Positions 35,901-47,204 of a stretch of 64,000 nucleotides of DNA are shown piece by piece. Source of the DNA: Zarea fungicola (taxonomy: Eukaryota; Ascomycota; Sordariomycetes; Hypocreales; Cordycipitaceae); NCBI GenBank assembly GCA_900169235.1, contig FWCC01000265.1, positions 1 to 64,000 of the forward strand, read 5' to 3'. A program made the translations under genes and the position numbers. Every line of letters starts with the position of its first letter. The stretch's first letter is position 1. Under the pieces are notes generated by a model. That model was not told the origin of the DNA. It did not search any database and saw nothing but the letters and a program-made list of their open reading frames with translations.

Positions 35901-36652
35901 TGCAGAAACTATCCAATCTCGGTACTTTTGGCAAGCGTGAGGAGTACATGGAACCGATGAACCGATTCCTCACGTCATACCGTTCATCCTTCCGCGAGTA
36001 CATTGACCAAGTCTGCAGTATTCCATCCGATCGGGGCGTTGTCGCGCCTCCCGCCAACTACAGCACCCCGAACACCATCTCTGGCCGCCTCAGTCCCAAG
36101 TCGCGAGAAGGTCTCGGCAGCCTCCCGTACTTGATTGATGCGCCGAAGAGCTTCGCTGGTTTAGTAAAGCTGTGGACCAGTGTGAGGCCGGCCGACTTGA
36201 AGGCAGATCATGTCGACGGGGAACTTTTGATATTCAACGACCTCTGTATGAGTCTGCAGATGAGAGTTGATGCATGCATGGCCAAAGTTGGGCGTTTACG
36301 CGCCGCCGACGCCGCAGCACGCGGAGCATCGTCCCGTCTTGCGGAAAATCTGGAACAAGCCGCACTCGCAGAGCCGCTGCGCTCGCCCTACAGTGCCGCA
36401 TACACAGCCATGTGCCATGATGTTGACCAAATGCTCAGCGGCTCCGGTAGCGATGGGCCTGATGATATTAGCTCTGCCCGCCGACGAAGCAAGGACTTAC
36501 GCCGCGGCCGCGACGGCCACGACTCGCGCAAAGTCAGCAGCACTCGTAGCACGCCAAAGACGCGAAACGGAAAAGTCGGGCGCACACTCCTAAGCGGCAT
36601 TATGAAAATAGGTGGACGCGCAGAGAGTCCTGATTTCAAGAACCGGCATTGA
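32978..36652 (+). CDS. BUD2: RasGAP of the BUD2/CLA2 type
   Basis: GTPase-activating protein expected to act on the Rsr1/Bud1 Ras-like GTPase at polarity sites. It has 1224 residues in one exon. The N-terminal 240 residues are disordered and Ser/Pro-rich. A PH-like region occupies about 260-370 and possibly again 430-540. A C2 domain follows at about 568-690 (VTVRITEAKIKARPAGLEYI ... KNPFWREDCEF). The RasGAP domain covers about 740-1020: the arginine finger is Arg827 in LFRGNTLLTQSLESYM, and the structural motif FLFLRFICPAIL starts at 937. The tail is basic and Ser/Arg-rich. The PH-C2-GAP order fits Bud2/GAP1 relatives rather than Ira1/2. The start is the ATG at 32978; the frame continues upstream only from a TTG at 32966. 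Confidence 0.92.
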   Translation: MEGQTARPAAASGDRQHPRARQQPDISGPNSNTDFIRDAIDGPTPTTLRSPFKSNASPNAGPRASTPELLDSLATAASSMNLDTTAPIPRNLATSPASPRDVPGGVGRRRGIVFNDSFTDPSDISESASPPAATKGSPIPARPRTRTLDGALLAQRATLTPPEHRHRVGSVSSSMPAAHGGSDEQKQASSVPAASNSVSYTTPALPHRPLDIPSTPSSSSRDKKPSKRLLKYRQSSRPTSPIISPSPSVDSLCIPVSAEDPNNLVSLMKTLCGRMRGEIEYQSEPGSAWYSGIAYIDEDSGSLMLDTNRSGSFHIAIVESLRGCTVVPAQITEGGRQCIELTTAAPSHMLLLPTSPDDLELWLAALLSWQQLRPSPVKFSNGKPASPTAPFRPDLLPFSKAPDEGKPRNIIKIDRLMLWDKGVAPSPRAAFQRSSTRDLWSPSASWRRVPCILHDTGELTLMLETDSIILSHIDLTQLSRHAIQKLDRTVLDEEFCIAIFPTYAPKASRVSVFRPVYLALDSRIHFEVWFVLLRAYAVPDLFHLGDTEDEELIDIPDTDTETEGEVFRMEKSVTVRITEAKIKARPAGLEYILPEKSHKVEQDPLIGNYLAEVILDGEVRARTTTKYMTKNPFWREDCEFIDLAPSVQELSVVLKRIDGTDGHGRAPQELICGTVHIALDQLERGQSHEAWLHIRDETQQTIGSMLIRLSHDEHVALLTKEYEALSETLHRFPTGLTALISAALPGQLKQLSELFLNIFQASGAASEWLLALVEDEIDGPSSQTSMKKYRFSSRLKSNESIESPSDRELIVRDMSKSLAGEANLLFRGNTLLTQSLESYMRRLGKEYLEEALRDKVFEINELNPDCEVDPSKLNGGDLDQHWTQLLRLTTDIWQCIAQTANRMPPELRHILKYIRGVAEDRYGEFKRSATYTAVSGFLFLRFICPAILAPKLCGLLRDLPRPKAQRTLTLVAKTLQKLSNLGTFGKREEYMEPMNRFLTSYRSSFREYIDQVCSIPSDRGVVAPPANYSTPNTISGRLSPKSREGLGSLPYLIDAPKSFAGLVKLWTSVRPADLKADHVDGELLIFNDLCMSLQMRVDACMAKVGRLRAADAAARGASSRLAENLEQAALAEPLRSPYSAAYTAMCHDVDQMLSGSGSDGPDDISSARRRSKDLRRGRDGHDSRKVSSTRSTPKTRNGKVGRTLLSGIMKIGGRAESPDFKNRH

Positions 36653-37342
36653 GAAGGAAGAAGAGGACGAAGAGCAAGAAGACGAGGTTGTCTTTCACTT
36701 AACGACTTGAACATTTATCTACTCAAACTGATTCCCTCTGTTTTTTCCCCTTGTCTTTTCAATTATATGTACTCATGATCTCCTTGGTGAGACTCTCTCC
36801 TATGGTATTTTGCCGTCGTCGTTTTTTTTTGCGCTATTTTTGTTTATATTTCTTTCGGCTGGGTTTTGTCGGGATGGCTTGGAGTCGGAAACCTAGGGTC
36901 GGGGCCGTTGATCTTTTTAACTTGTTTCTTTCACGCACACACATACATACATACTCTGTATATATATCGCTCACACTACGGGCTGGGAAAAGATGTTGCC
37001 CTTTCTTTGCATATATCTATATATCCTCAAAAGAGAAGATGGGTACCAATAAGATGTTATATGCAAAAAAGTTTGGATGTTGAGCTGAAACCTGGTATTT
37101 TACGTCTTACGTATATATACATATATATAATAATACATTGCAAAACTCTACATTTTTCTTGTTCAGCTCAACTCTTTTGACGTGTGTTCTTTTTTTGCAA
37201 TGTAATGCAGCAATCTTTATGATTTTTTTTGGGGTGTTCATTATCTATAGCTATCATGATGCTCCTTATAAAGATGAAGTCTGTAATTTGCGCATCAAAC
37301 TGTGTGCGCTTGCTCAATATTCACATTCGTTTCTGTTTTCCC
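36653..37342. other. Convergent 3' flanks
   Basis: Between the 3' ends of BUD2 and CPR6. T-rich, with TATATA stretches at about 36957-36967 and 37111-37130 that resemble yeast-type efficiency elements for 3' end formation. No gene seen. Confidence 0.5.
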
Positions 37343-38607
37343 TTAGTCGAAAAACTTCTTATACGCAGCCTTTTCCTTGGCCATGCGCGCAGCAGCCTTG
37401 GTCTTTACGGCATTGAGCTCGTTGATGATGAGGCCATCCGTGGGGGCGAGCTTATGGGCTTCGTTGAGATCCTTGATGGCGGCATCCTCGTCCTTGAGGC
37501 GAACATTGGCGAAACCGCGGCGGTACAGGGCCTTGGCGCGATCGGCGTCCTTGACGGCGCCGACGGCGAGGGCGGCCGAGGCGGTGCGCGCGCACTCGGC
37601 CCAGTTCTCGAGCTTCATGTGCAGCAGGGCGCTGTTGTTGTTGAGCGAGAACCGGAGCGCCTCGAGGGCTGGTTTGGTGGTGGCGGGCTCGTCGTCCAGA
37701 TCTGGGTCCTCGTTGAGGTAGCGCAGGCCCTTTTCGTACTTTGCGATGCCGAGCTGGAGGTCGCCGGCCTTGAAGGCCGTGTTGCCGAAGCCCTTGCAGG
37801 CGGTGGCGACCTCGAGGACCTTGGCGGCGGGCAGGGGCTGCTGCTCAGCGGGGAAGTCGTCGGGGAAGTCCTCAAAGGGGTCTCCGGTCGAGTCGGGCTG
37901 CTTGAAGTCGGCTGCGAGGGCTTCGTCGCCGGTGAGCTCACCGCAGTTGGCAATGAGAGCCTCCTTTTCAGGCTTGTCACCGGACGAGGTGCGCAGGTTT
38001 TCAACTTGGCGGATGACGGATTTGCCGCTCAGGACCTCGCCAAAGACTACGTGCTTGTTGTCGAGATGGGGCGTGGGGACGGTCGTGACGAAGAACTGGG
38101 AGCCGTTTGTGTCTATAGGTTGATTCCCTGTCAGCTCTTTGTATTCCCCTCCTTGCATAATTTTCGGACTTGTTAGTGTTCTTACTGGGACCAGAGTTGG
38201 CCATGGAGAGTAGAAAAGGCCGGTCATGCTTCATAGGGAAAGCCTCGTCGTCAAACTTAGCGCCGTAGATGGACTCGCCGCCAGTGCCGTTACCCTCAGT
38301 AAAGTCACCACCCTGGGAAAGTATTAATATCCAAGTCGCCAGCGCAACACATTTGCGATCTGCGGCCGGAACGTACCTGAATCATGAACTGCTTAATGAC
38401 ACGGTGGAAGATGGAGCCTTTGTAGTGAAGTGGCTTTCCAGACTTGCCCTGGCCTTTTTCGCCTGTGCAAAGGGCGCGAAAGTTTTCCGCCGTCTTGGGC
38501 ACAAGGTCCGAGTAGAGTTCCATGGCGACGCGCCCGACAGGCTGGCCGCCAATGGAAATGTCAAAAAAGACACGGGGCCGTGTGGCCTTGTCGGCAGATT
38601 CAGCCAT
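37343..38607 (-). CDS. CPR6: Peptidyl-prolyl isomerase D, cyclophilin-40 (CPR6)
   Basis: Hsp90 co-chaperone with cyclophilin activity, 375 residues. Three exons: 38607-38377, 38312-38186, 38112-37343. The cyclophilin domain spans 1-175 with [20 protein letters not shown], the catalytic block [30 protein letters not shown] and [12 protein letters not shown]. The last block carries His where cyclophilin A has Trp, as in other cyclophilin-40s with weak cyclosporin binding. Three TPR motifs follow from about 215 to 360 ([49 protein letters not shown]), which would clamp the MEEVD tail of Hsp90. The protein ends KAAYKKFFD. Soluble and cytosolic. I looked for heat-shock elements in the first 150 bases upstream and found no clear one. 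Confidence 0.96.
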
Positions 38608-39318
38608 TTTGGAATGTGTTGCGGGAGGTGCTGTGTGTGTTTTGGGTTTGGCTGACAGAATGACGCTGGACCCCCAGAGCTTGTGAACGCGCGGGGTTAT
38701 GCGGGGGTGGTGTATTATGCGCGGAAGCTAAGCTACCTCGAAGATGCTGCACAGTTGATATTAGCAATGTTCCGAACAAAGAGGCAGGCCAGAGCAACGG
38801 GGAAGAATTTACGTAGAGGAGAAAACGAGTAAAGCGGTTATAAGTTGTCTTCAGAAATGGAGATGAGAAGCCGCGAACGGTCGGCCGTTTTGGAGGGCGG
38901 GTAGGCAGCTGTGGTGGGGCTGTCGCACCAAGTTCCAGCAGCTCAAGAACGATGTGGAATCTGGACGAAGCTTGGGGAAATTCTGCTGTGCATGGCAATA
39001 GACTCATGCAACCAAGTCCGACGTTGCTATTGAAATTTGGGTTTATTATGTGGTAGATATATACCAATATTGCACAATTTAACGTAACTCATTTATGGTC
39101 GATTCAGATCGTTGTATCGTACGAACATTGACCACTCAGTATCATACAATCAGAGCACTATATCATACAATCACAGAAACGCACCCTATATTCACGGCAT
39201 CACATCGTATATTCAAAGCACCGTATCAATGCACGCTCAAATTTGTACAACACCTAAAATAGCTTTGCAAACAAATCAACCTCCCGCCACATTGCCCGCA
39301 GAATCAGACCCATGAATT
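38608..39318. other. Intergenic, CPR6 promoter
   Basis: 711 bases between the CPR6 start and the 3' end of the AAAP transporter, both minus strand. No supported gene. A run of related ATCATACAATCA-like units at 39130-39180 gives a weak direct repeat. Confidence 0.45.
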
Positions 39319-40828
39319 TCAAGCCGAGCAGGCAAACGGTGAAGGAATCAGACCATTGGCATAAGCATCCGATATCTGGCGAATAGTAATATACAAGCCC
39401 GCAACACAGATGAACGCGCCGATGAGAATGGTCAAGACACACAGGGTAGTCTGAACCCACTTGCGGCGCCATGCAAAAAAGCCGCCCTCATCGTGGTACG
39501 AGTCGTGCAACCAAAACATGCCAGCGCTGTGAACAGACTCAAGTCAGTAAAATTGTACCATTTTCTTCTGAGAATGAGGCCGATTGCCTGTACTTACATG
39601 CCGTAGGTGAACCAGGCGGCGAAGAGTGACGCAGCGAGACCGACAAGGTAGTTGAAGATGGGTACACCAGTCGCAAGCAGGAAAGCCAGACCGTTACCAA
39701 AGAGCACAAGGGCAAACCAGGTGCCCCAACCGACAATGGTATGGCTGTGCAGGTGCTTTGACTTGCGGAAGAGGCGCACAAAAATCACCTTGGCTGCAGT
39801 GTGGGCGTACAAGGCGCCAGCGAGTAACAGGTTGGGAATGGCAATACCGTACGAGACCTTGGCCCAGTAAGGCGACAGCGACGAAAATGACGGCGACAGG
39901 ACTTTGCTTCCCAGGTAGCCATATGTGATTGCAGCAAAAATGATGTAGTAGAGAGTAGTAAACGTCTGCAGCGTGTAAGCGGAGCGCATCGCGTGTCTGG
40001 GCTCCTTCATCTCGGAGATGAGCACAAAGAACCTAGTTGAAAACAGTTGGGTCAGAAACCAGTACAGTTCAATCGACGAGACTTTCCATCAACTTACATG
40101 AAATGGCCAGCGAATGAGAACACAGGGTTCGTAATGGAAGCAAAAGCCGAGTAAAAGTCGGACGAAACGGCAACCTGGACAGAACGGCCAACCACAGGCT
40201 CCTTGGCCGCGGCCGCCATACCCACAAGGCCAGCAATAAGAATGCTAAGAACACTGATGATGGAAATGTAGCCGAGGCCGTGAAATGTTCGCGGCACAGA
40301 GAGCAGCAGGGTGGCAATGGTAAAGATGCCAGTGTACAGAAGATTACAAAGCTTGCCATCGCTCAGCGCGGACAGCGCAATCTGTCCAGCCAGTAGCTGG
40401 CCACCGCAGGCAAAGATGGCAAAGCAGCAGGTGCCGAAGCCCATGATCTCGCGGCCGATGGGACCAAACATGATGTAGCCCGCGTCGGCCATGGTGTGTA
40501 CCTCGGGGTGACGAAGCTTGAACTTGACGAGCAGCCAGGAGGTATAGGTGGCAAAAACACCAAGGAAGAGGATGATGATGATGCCCGGGACCATGCCGAC
40601 GACAGCAAGAGCTGAGGGCAAGGAGAGCATGCCATTGGAGACAATCTCGGCAATCATGAGGAGGGCGACGAGCGGCCATGACAGCCGCTTGTACTTGATG
40701 TCGTGATGCTCCTCGGAGCCAAAGACATCGCCATGACCAGTGCTTTCGCTGCGGCTGCTATTGCTGCCATCCCCATGGCTGGTGAAGACCGGGTAGCCGT
40801 TTTCCGACTTGGATTCGACAACAGTCAT
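39319..40828 (-). CDS. Amino-acid transporter, AAAP family
   Basis: Integral membrane protein of 457 residues with about 11 predicted helices. Three exons: 40828-40098, 40032-39598, 39526-39319. The N-terminal 50 residues are hydrophilic (cytosolic, Ser/Gly/Asp-rich). The first helix block, SWPLVALLMIAEIVSNGMLS, continues LPSALAVVGMVPGI, which fits the amino acid/auxin permease family. Others are MADAGYIMFGPIGREIMGFG and SFAGHFMFFVLISEMKEPRH, where the intron splits the Met codon. Fungal relatives include Neurospora mtr-type neutral and aromatic amino-acid permeases; the substrate cannot be named. It lies 1.3 kb from an APC-superfamily permease on the same strand, an unrelated fold with a similar job. 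Confidence 0.92.
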
Positions 40829-42161
40829 GACGACGGTGGGGGAGAGTATGTCGAACTGGGGAAGAGGGGGGGAGAGCAACGCCAATGTCTCACAACACGC
40901 AGAATACTTTAATGCTAAAGAACAAGAAGTAAAAAGCAAAAAGTACAAAAAGGAGCGGAGGTGAGAAAATAAAGATGGACAAGGTTTACACGGGTGGTCG
41001 ACCCTCTAACGGCGCAAGGGACAGATTATGCTACATTCATCTGGAATCAGACACAATTCCGCCACAGTTTTAATTTTTTTTGCCATCATCTAAATGAGCC
41101 CTTTTTTCTCCCTACCTCTCTCTCTGTCTGTTACCGTTCTCGCTAGTCTACCTAGTAGATTGGCGATGGAGATTGGATTGGGAAGGGGGGCCACCAGCAC
41201 GGACGAATACACAAAAGCGAAGCAGAATGGGGTCTGCAATAAAAGCGCTCTCCACATTTGCCATTTATTTTGATGTAATTGATTGAACAGACAAGCATGT
41301 GTACGTGTTTAAAAACTCTACTAGTTTGAAAAAACTAGCGGGATATGCATACGGACATGTTCCATGCAGCCTGATGCTGTAAACCCATGCTGGGTGCAGT
41401 GCTTTTGCATAGTTGGAGGGCCCGCTGCAGGGATGTGTTGGAACGGTATCCATTGGATATGTCCAAACCACGAAGGCCAAGCCACCATGAACAGCCCAGG
41501 GTTGCGCCGGTCGCTTCCACGGACCAGGGATGAAGATTTTGGGTCGTGGAGTGGCGCCGCTAACAAGTCGACGCTAAACCGCGCGGGGTTCTTCACAAGC
41601 TTCAGCTTCTGCGATAGCCTGAGGAGAGAGGAGATTGTGGGCTTTTGCCCCCCTTGGGTAGGTTGTTGTTGTTACGTTGCTGCATTGAAACGGAGAAGCC
41701 TGTTTCTGCTGGGATCCCTGGCATTGGCCCCTTTTACACGCATATTTACGGCGACCTGCCCCCCTTGGGAATGGTGTGATTTTATTTTTTCCTGAGGGAC
41801 TTTTCTGCAAGTGAGAGCCTACTGATTCATGAGTATGCAGATGCATACTATTCTAGATGGCTACTGCGTGGAAGGTGTTCTGATGCTTACGCTTGAATCG
41901 TAGGTTTGAGGCGTTCGTGGATCTAGAGTTATTACGCTTGTGGGCAACAAACTGGGCACTGTGGCCCCCGGCTTCTCCCGCAAGCCGCCCGTATGAGTGG
42001 CGTTGCTTTTTCTGGGCCAGAATATGACTTGGCGATAGTAGCACACACTAGCATCTTAGCCTACCGTCGCAACGATATAGTATGAAGCTGAGAAGAAGGG
42101 AAGACAAAAGGTTAACTTGCAATGTTCATGACATATCATGTCTCTATTATTATTTTATAAA
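40829..42161. other. Intergenic between two permease genes
   Basis: 1.3 kb with no supported gene. It should hold the AAAP promoter and the 3' UTR of the APC permease gene. Short antisense frames at 41265-41846 have no motifs. Confidence 0.45.
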
Positions 42162-44202
42162 CTACATGGTCCTTGATGCATCTGTCCGGACATTTGACGG
42201 GAAAATGGCCTCTTCCTTCTTGACAAACTTGACAGGGCCCTCATAGACGTGACGGCTCCATATAAAGTAATATGCCATGGCCCAGACCACGACCACGGAG
42301 AAAATCACCGACGACCAGTTCATCGACTCGGCCGTCAGCAGCGGCACGGGCACCGCCGGGAAAAACGCAATCACAAACACGAGCGCCAGGTACGCCATGG
42401 CGACCACGTTGACGGGCAGCGCCCAACGGCCCAGCGAAAACTTGGCCGGCGGGACGGCCTCGCCCGACTGCCGACGCCACATGTAGCAGCCGATGCACAC
42501 AATGTACGACACCATGAGCGTGCCGGAGCCAAGGGACACGAGGCTGTTGAAGGCGACGGTGCTGCCAATGTTGATGAGCGACAGGAGGACCGAGATGAAG
42601 GCGGACAGGAGCACGGCGTTGACGGGGACGCCAAGCGTGGGGTGCACCCGCGAGAGCCACCCGGAGTAGGGCAGGCCCTTGTCCCGCCCAAAGGCAAACA
42701 TTTGCCGCGAGGCCGACGCCATGATGGTGACGCAGGAAAAGGTGTTCATGAGGAGGACAACAGAGGTGAGGAAGTTGGTGGCGGGGTATGACTGCGTCAC
42801 GTTGAAGATGACTTGGATAAAGGGATACTGCGTTTTGGTTTGCAAGACTAGGCCGCAAGGATAAACGTGTTAGATTCTAGATGCAGCAAAATGCGAATTT
42901 TAGCTCGAGGGGTCGAAAAAACTTGCCTTCATCGAGATTGCCGATGCAATAGCAGAAAGTAATGGCCGTCAACCAGCCCATCAGACCGTTGAGGTTTATG
43001 GACCACATCATACTTCTTGGCAGCGTTTTGGCCGCATCTTGTACTTCCTCCGCCATGTGGACTGGTACAAGTCAAGGAAAAAAGCAGTTAAAAGCCATTC
43101 TTGATGGGGAGAAGATGGATATACACATTTTTTATGTGCAAACATACCAGATGCATCGGCACCCAGCAACGGCAATACGCTCGTGATGAGACCAATCAAA
43201 GTCGACAACCCTGTATTCCCCCAGCCTCCATCATGAAACGACGTCCAGACAACGTTGCTCGGCGTTCGCGGTGCGAGCACCCACAGCGGCACCAGCATAC
43301 AGAAGAAGCCAAAGATGTGGACGACGAGGATGACGCCCTCGACCAGGTTTAGCCGCGATGCGAGCCACGTGTTGAAGACGAGCGCAAAGAGGATAATGGC
43401 AATGACGAACATGGTGCCGTGCCAGCGCTGGAAGATGTACGTGTCGTAGTTGAGCGCGAGCAGGCCCTGGATCTCAGTGCCGGCCTGAAAGGCAATGGAA
43501 GTGACGAGCGTCTGCCACCCGAGCACGCCAAGCCAGCCTAACAATATCAACAACAAGTTAGTATGAGAGCGGATTTCATTTTCCGTTTATTTTTTTCGTC
43601 ACTTGCCAACAACATAACTCAAGAATGCTTGATATCCGGGGGGCGCAAACTCGGATACCCAGTGGTATTGGCCGCCGGTGGTGGGTGCGAGTGAAGCCAT
43701 TTCGGCCATGGATGCGTAGACGGCGTTGAAGCCGGCCCAGGCTACCAGCCAGGTGTAAATGAGGCCTGCTGAGCCTCCGTTTGTGAGGGCAAGAGACGCG
43801 GTGCTAGTATCGTTATTAGAAAGTCGACGGCGATTTTTTTTAAACGGGCTTCTTTTAATGAAAGACATGCTGAATACCAACATCGGTGGCCGCTCATGAA
43901 GCTCTTACCTGAGAAGCGACTCCCATGAGCACATGAGAATGGCACAGAATCCCAAAACCGTTAGTGATTTGAAGTTTCTCTATCAGGACATATTAGTAAA
44001 ACCAAGCATAGACTTGCAACTTTTTTTCTTTTTTTTTCTCTGTTTTTTTAAAGGAAATGCTCACCCTCATCTCTTGGATTTTGCCCATACGGGCCATGTC
44101 GCGCTTGTCCTCCTCATTTCCATACTTGACAAGATCTTTCCGAGCCTCTTCATCCTCATCGTCAATCATCTCAAACGTCCGTCTCTCTGGTTGATGCCCC
44201 AT
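42162..44202 (-). CDS. Amino-acid/GABA-type permease, APC superfamily
   Basis: Twelve-helix permease of 538 residues, probably in the plasma membrane. Six exons: 44202-44065, 43979-43909, 43803-43607, 43537-43148, 43061-42927, 42847-42162. Introns 3 and 5 start with GC (both G|GCAAGT); the frames YVVGWLGVLGW and GNLDEVLQTKTQ are restored only with these donors. The N-terminal 45 residues are acidic and charged. Fungal ACT-type blocks are visible: GGSAGLIYTWLVAWAGFNAV, SMAEMASLAPTTGGQYHWVS, GADASVHMAEEVQDAAKTLP and MASASRQMFAFGRDKGLPYS. These match Uga4-like GABA, choline and polyamine permeases. Exact substrate unknown. Confidence 0.93.
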
Positions 44203-44968
44203 GATACGTATTCCACGCCACAAGAGAGAGAAAAGACGAATGCCCACTCGGGCAAGATCAGTGGGATTTTTTTCGATGCCAAGGGCTTGTGTTTTTCTTG
44301 TTCACTTGCGAGATGAGCGGAAAGCGTGCTCCGTACATTGCATTCAACTACGGATATCCGGTCCAGCACGCATAGTAATAATATGGAGCGTGACCACTAT
44401 AAACAGAAATGCAACCTTGCTCTCCATGGGATCGTCCCTCTAGTCTCATATCACCCCCCCTGTAGGGGTCCAGCCCGGTGGATCATTTGTAGCTACTGGA
44501 ATATCGTTGCCGAGCGCGACGACGAGTCAAGGCTGCATGCTTGCTTGTGGCAAATGGAGGCAGCAGGGGCTGAACGGGGGGGCTTGTTTGTGATAAAATG
44601 GGATCCTTGCATTCAGGCTGGCTGGCTGAGCCCCTAGCTCATCGAACGAGGTGTGGTTGCAAGACACTGAATTTTTTAAAGTTGGTTACCGCCGGACGTG
44701 GCGGGCGAGTTTAGACTGGTCCCGGGATGGGCCGCAGTGAATATTAAAAGCACCTTGCAAATAATGGCCTGATGCAACTCGAACCAATCTGCTGTTCGTT
44801 CGGCCGAATTGCTAAACCGTCGCAAACACCAGACGGACAGAGTACCTGTTCTTCTACTGGTATGGCACTTGCACCACATGGCTTGCTTCACCTTTGGCTA
44901 CAACAGTAATATACTCGTTTTTGCTCTTGCTTTTGTTTTCGCTCTAGGTCCTTAAAACACGACCAGCC
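44203..44968. other. Divergent promoter
   Basis: 766 bases between two divergent starts, the APC permease and the rhodopsin-fold protein. No supported gene. I looked for the CGG-N6-CCG element of the MFS/regulator locus here and did not find it. Confidence 0.45.
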
Positions 44969-46334
44969 ATGACGGCACAAAGGCAGGCTGTTGAGCAGCT
45001 GCCGCCGTTTGCCTACATCGACCACGATGACCACCGTGGCGCCCTCTGGATCGCCACCATACTTAGCTTCATCTTTGTCGCCATGACATTTGGCACTCGA
45101 CTCTATGTTCGAAAGCACATGCTGGGCCGGGATGACTTTGCCAGCATGGCAGCCGTTGCCTTGGCCGTTGCACAATACGCATCGCTCTTTGCTGGTATGC
45201 CATCGGGACTTGGCACTTCCAAGTCATGGGTTACCCAAGGAAATGAGCGTAAGAATGGCTCGGTACGTCACAGACCGGTGTATAATCTTTGAAAGTCCCC
45301 TCCCCTGGTTAAACTAACCTTTGAATGCATTGTAGCTCTTCTTGACGTCGCAAGCTGTCTTCATCTGCGGCCTCTACATGTCCAAGTTTGCAGTGCTCCT
45401 TGCCACCGAGCGGCTTCTCGCCGCAAGCATGAAAACTGTCCGGAGAATATGTTTCATTATCCGCATTTTTCTCCTCGTAGCAGCACTCGCCGCGATTCTC
45501 CTCATCACAATCAACTGCTCCACCAACGGCCTGTTATTAACGAAAAGCCAGCGGCAATGTCGTGGCCTGGGCACGCGCTGGCTTGTTATATCTATACTTG
45601 ATGGTGTTTCCGAAGTGGCTATTTTGTGCGTCTTTTACGGCCTCATTTGGTCGCTGCAAATGCGTACGCGGCGCAAATGGATGTTGACCATCCTACTGGG
45701 CTTGAGAATAGTGTAAGAACACTACGCATTTTTGCTTCTTCTTTGGAATCCGCGATTTACAACACCATACTGATGATATTTACTTCTACTTAGATGCCCC
45801 ATTCTCACGGCCGTATACACATCGGCTATTCGATCATATTCGAGGAGCTCCAATCCAGAGGTCCAAGTCATGTCGCCGCTGGTGTGGCAGCAAGTTGCAC
45901 TCGGCTACTCCCTAATAGCGGCCCTTCTCATTGCGCTGATACCGTTCCTCCGAAGTTTCCATACCGGCATGGTGATGAATGTGCAAAACATGAGCAACGG
46001 CGGCGAATGGGGCAGCTCGGCGCGGTCCAGAGACAGGGGCTACCGACTCAAAAACATGTCCAAGAACAGCAGCCACAACGGCAGCAAGCCGCGCAGCGTA
46101 CCCTTGTCAGAGACAGAGGTATCGCGGCCAGATTCCGGACCAGCGGTTGCTGCGCCGCCACCACAGTGGCCACTGTCAAATAATAAAAGCAAGGGCGAAT
46201 CGGACGAAAACTTGACCGAGCGACCACAACCGGATCCCATGGTGATTCAGAGAACCATGGACTGGTCCGTGCAGTATGAGGAAGGGGAGCCGGATGGTTT
46301 ACAGCATCCCGGCCTGCCCAAATATTTGAGTTAG
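44969..46334 (+). CDS. Fungal rhodopsin-domain (PTH11/SAT4-like) seven-helix protein
   Basis: 403 residues, three exons: 44969-45262, 45336-45712, 45794-46334. Seven hydrophobic segments span about 25-290. The loop after helix 1-2 holds RLYVRKHMLGRDDFASMAAV, typical of the fungal rhodopsin-fold family that includes PTH11-like candidate receptors. Other blocks are LYMSKFAVLLATERLL, a Cys-bearing extracellular loop (KSQRQCRGLGTRWLVI) and RTRRKWMLTILLGLRIVCPI. The cytosolic tail of about 110 residues is Ser/Asn/Pro-rich (RGYRLKNMSKNSSHNGSKPR). There is no CFEM domain at the N-terminus. A receptor role is inference; many family members have no known ligand. Confidence 0.87.
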
Positions 46335-47204
46335 CGGTCTGCAATGACGGAATGCGATCCTGGGAATGATGTCTCATATGGCATCGTGACAAGTCGGCTT
46401 GCAGACGTGGCAAGTCGCACGTCCGAAAAAAAAAAAAAAAAAAAANNAAAAAAAAAAAAAAAACCTTGACTCCACGACTTAGACTCGCACTTATGATACC
46501 AAAAATTAAACCATGCAATTTCAAGCAAACAGTTTGCATGACACGTCATGCTCATAGCGGCATATGTAGGATACTCATATTCATGTTTGAACGCCCAGAA
46601 ATTCTATCGGGCGCCCAAGAAGTCAGAAGGGAGAATTAGAACAGTACATAAATGTCTCAACACATCGGAAATTTCCACCTGTTTTTCAATCTGCAACTAT
46701 GATATGAGACATCCGTGCGTTCGAACTGCAAGGAAAGTGCCACATGCGTGCAGCATGAGAAAAATGGGCGATGTGATGACGTCTCAGGGCACGATTCAGG
46801 TGAACAATAAGATGTGCTTTTTCAACCTACTGCTCTAGCTCATTTTGAATTTGGCAGCTTTTCGATTCCTGGGGGAAATGCGACGTTGCTAGCATCACCG
46901 CCTTGTTCATGTGACGCTGCTAATAAGACTCAATCGACTGCAACCACACCACGCTGTAGCCTGAAATAAAATTAAGAATCCCTAGTATAACTTTTTTTCC
47001 TTGTCAGCGTTGAATCAGCAGAAATGGTGCGTCCGACCTACAGACCCGAGGAAGCCTTTAGTTACTGCCCACTGATGTGCATCAAGTCTGCTTATAAGTG
47101 TTTCTATATACGGCCCTTGCACCTAAGCCACTTGTGCCAGATACGGAATTCACATATGGAAGTGTTTCTTGATGTTACATCAATTAAACAAGTTACTATG
47201 CAGG
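46335..47204. other. Convergent 3' flanks with assembly gap
   Basis: Between the 3' ends of the rhodopsin-fold gene and the MFS transporter gene. It contains the A homopolymer with two undetermined bases. No supported gene. Confidence 0.5.
46426..46463. repeat. A homopolymer with NN
   Basis: Thirty-eight positions of A interrupted by two N at 46446-46447. This is probably an unresolved homopolymer from short-read assembly or gap closure, so its length is unreliable. Confidence 0.95.
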
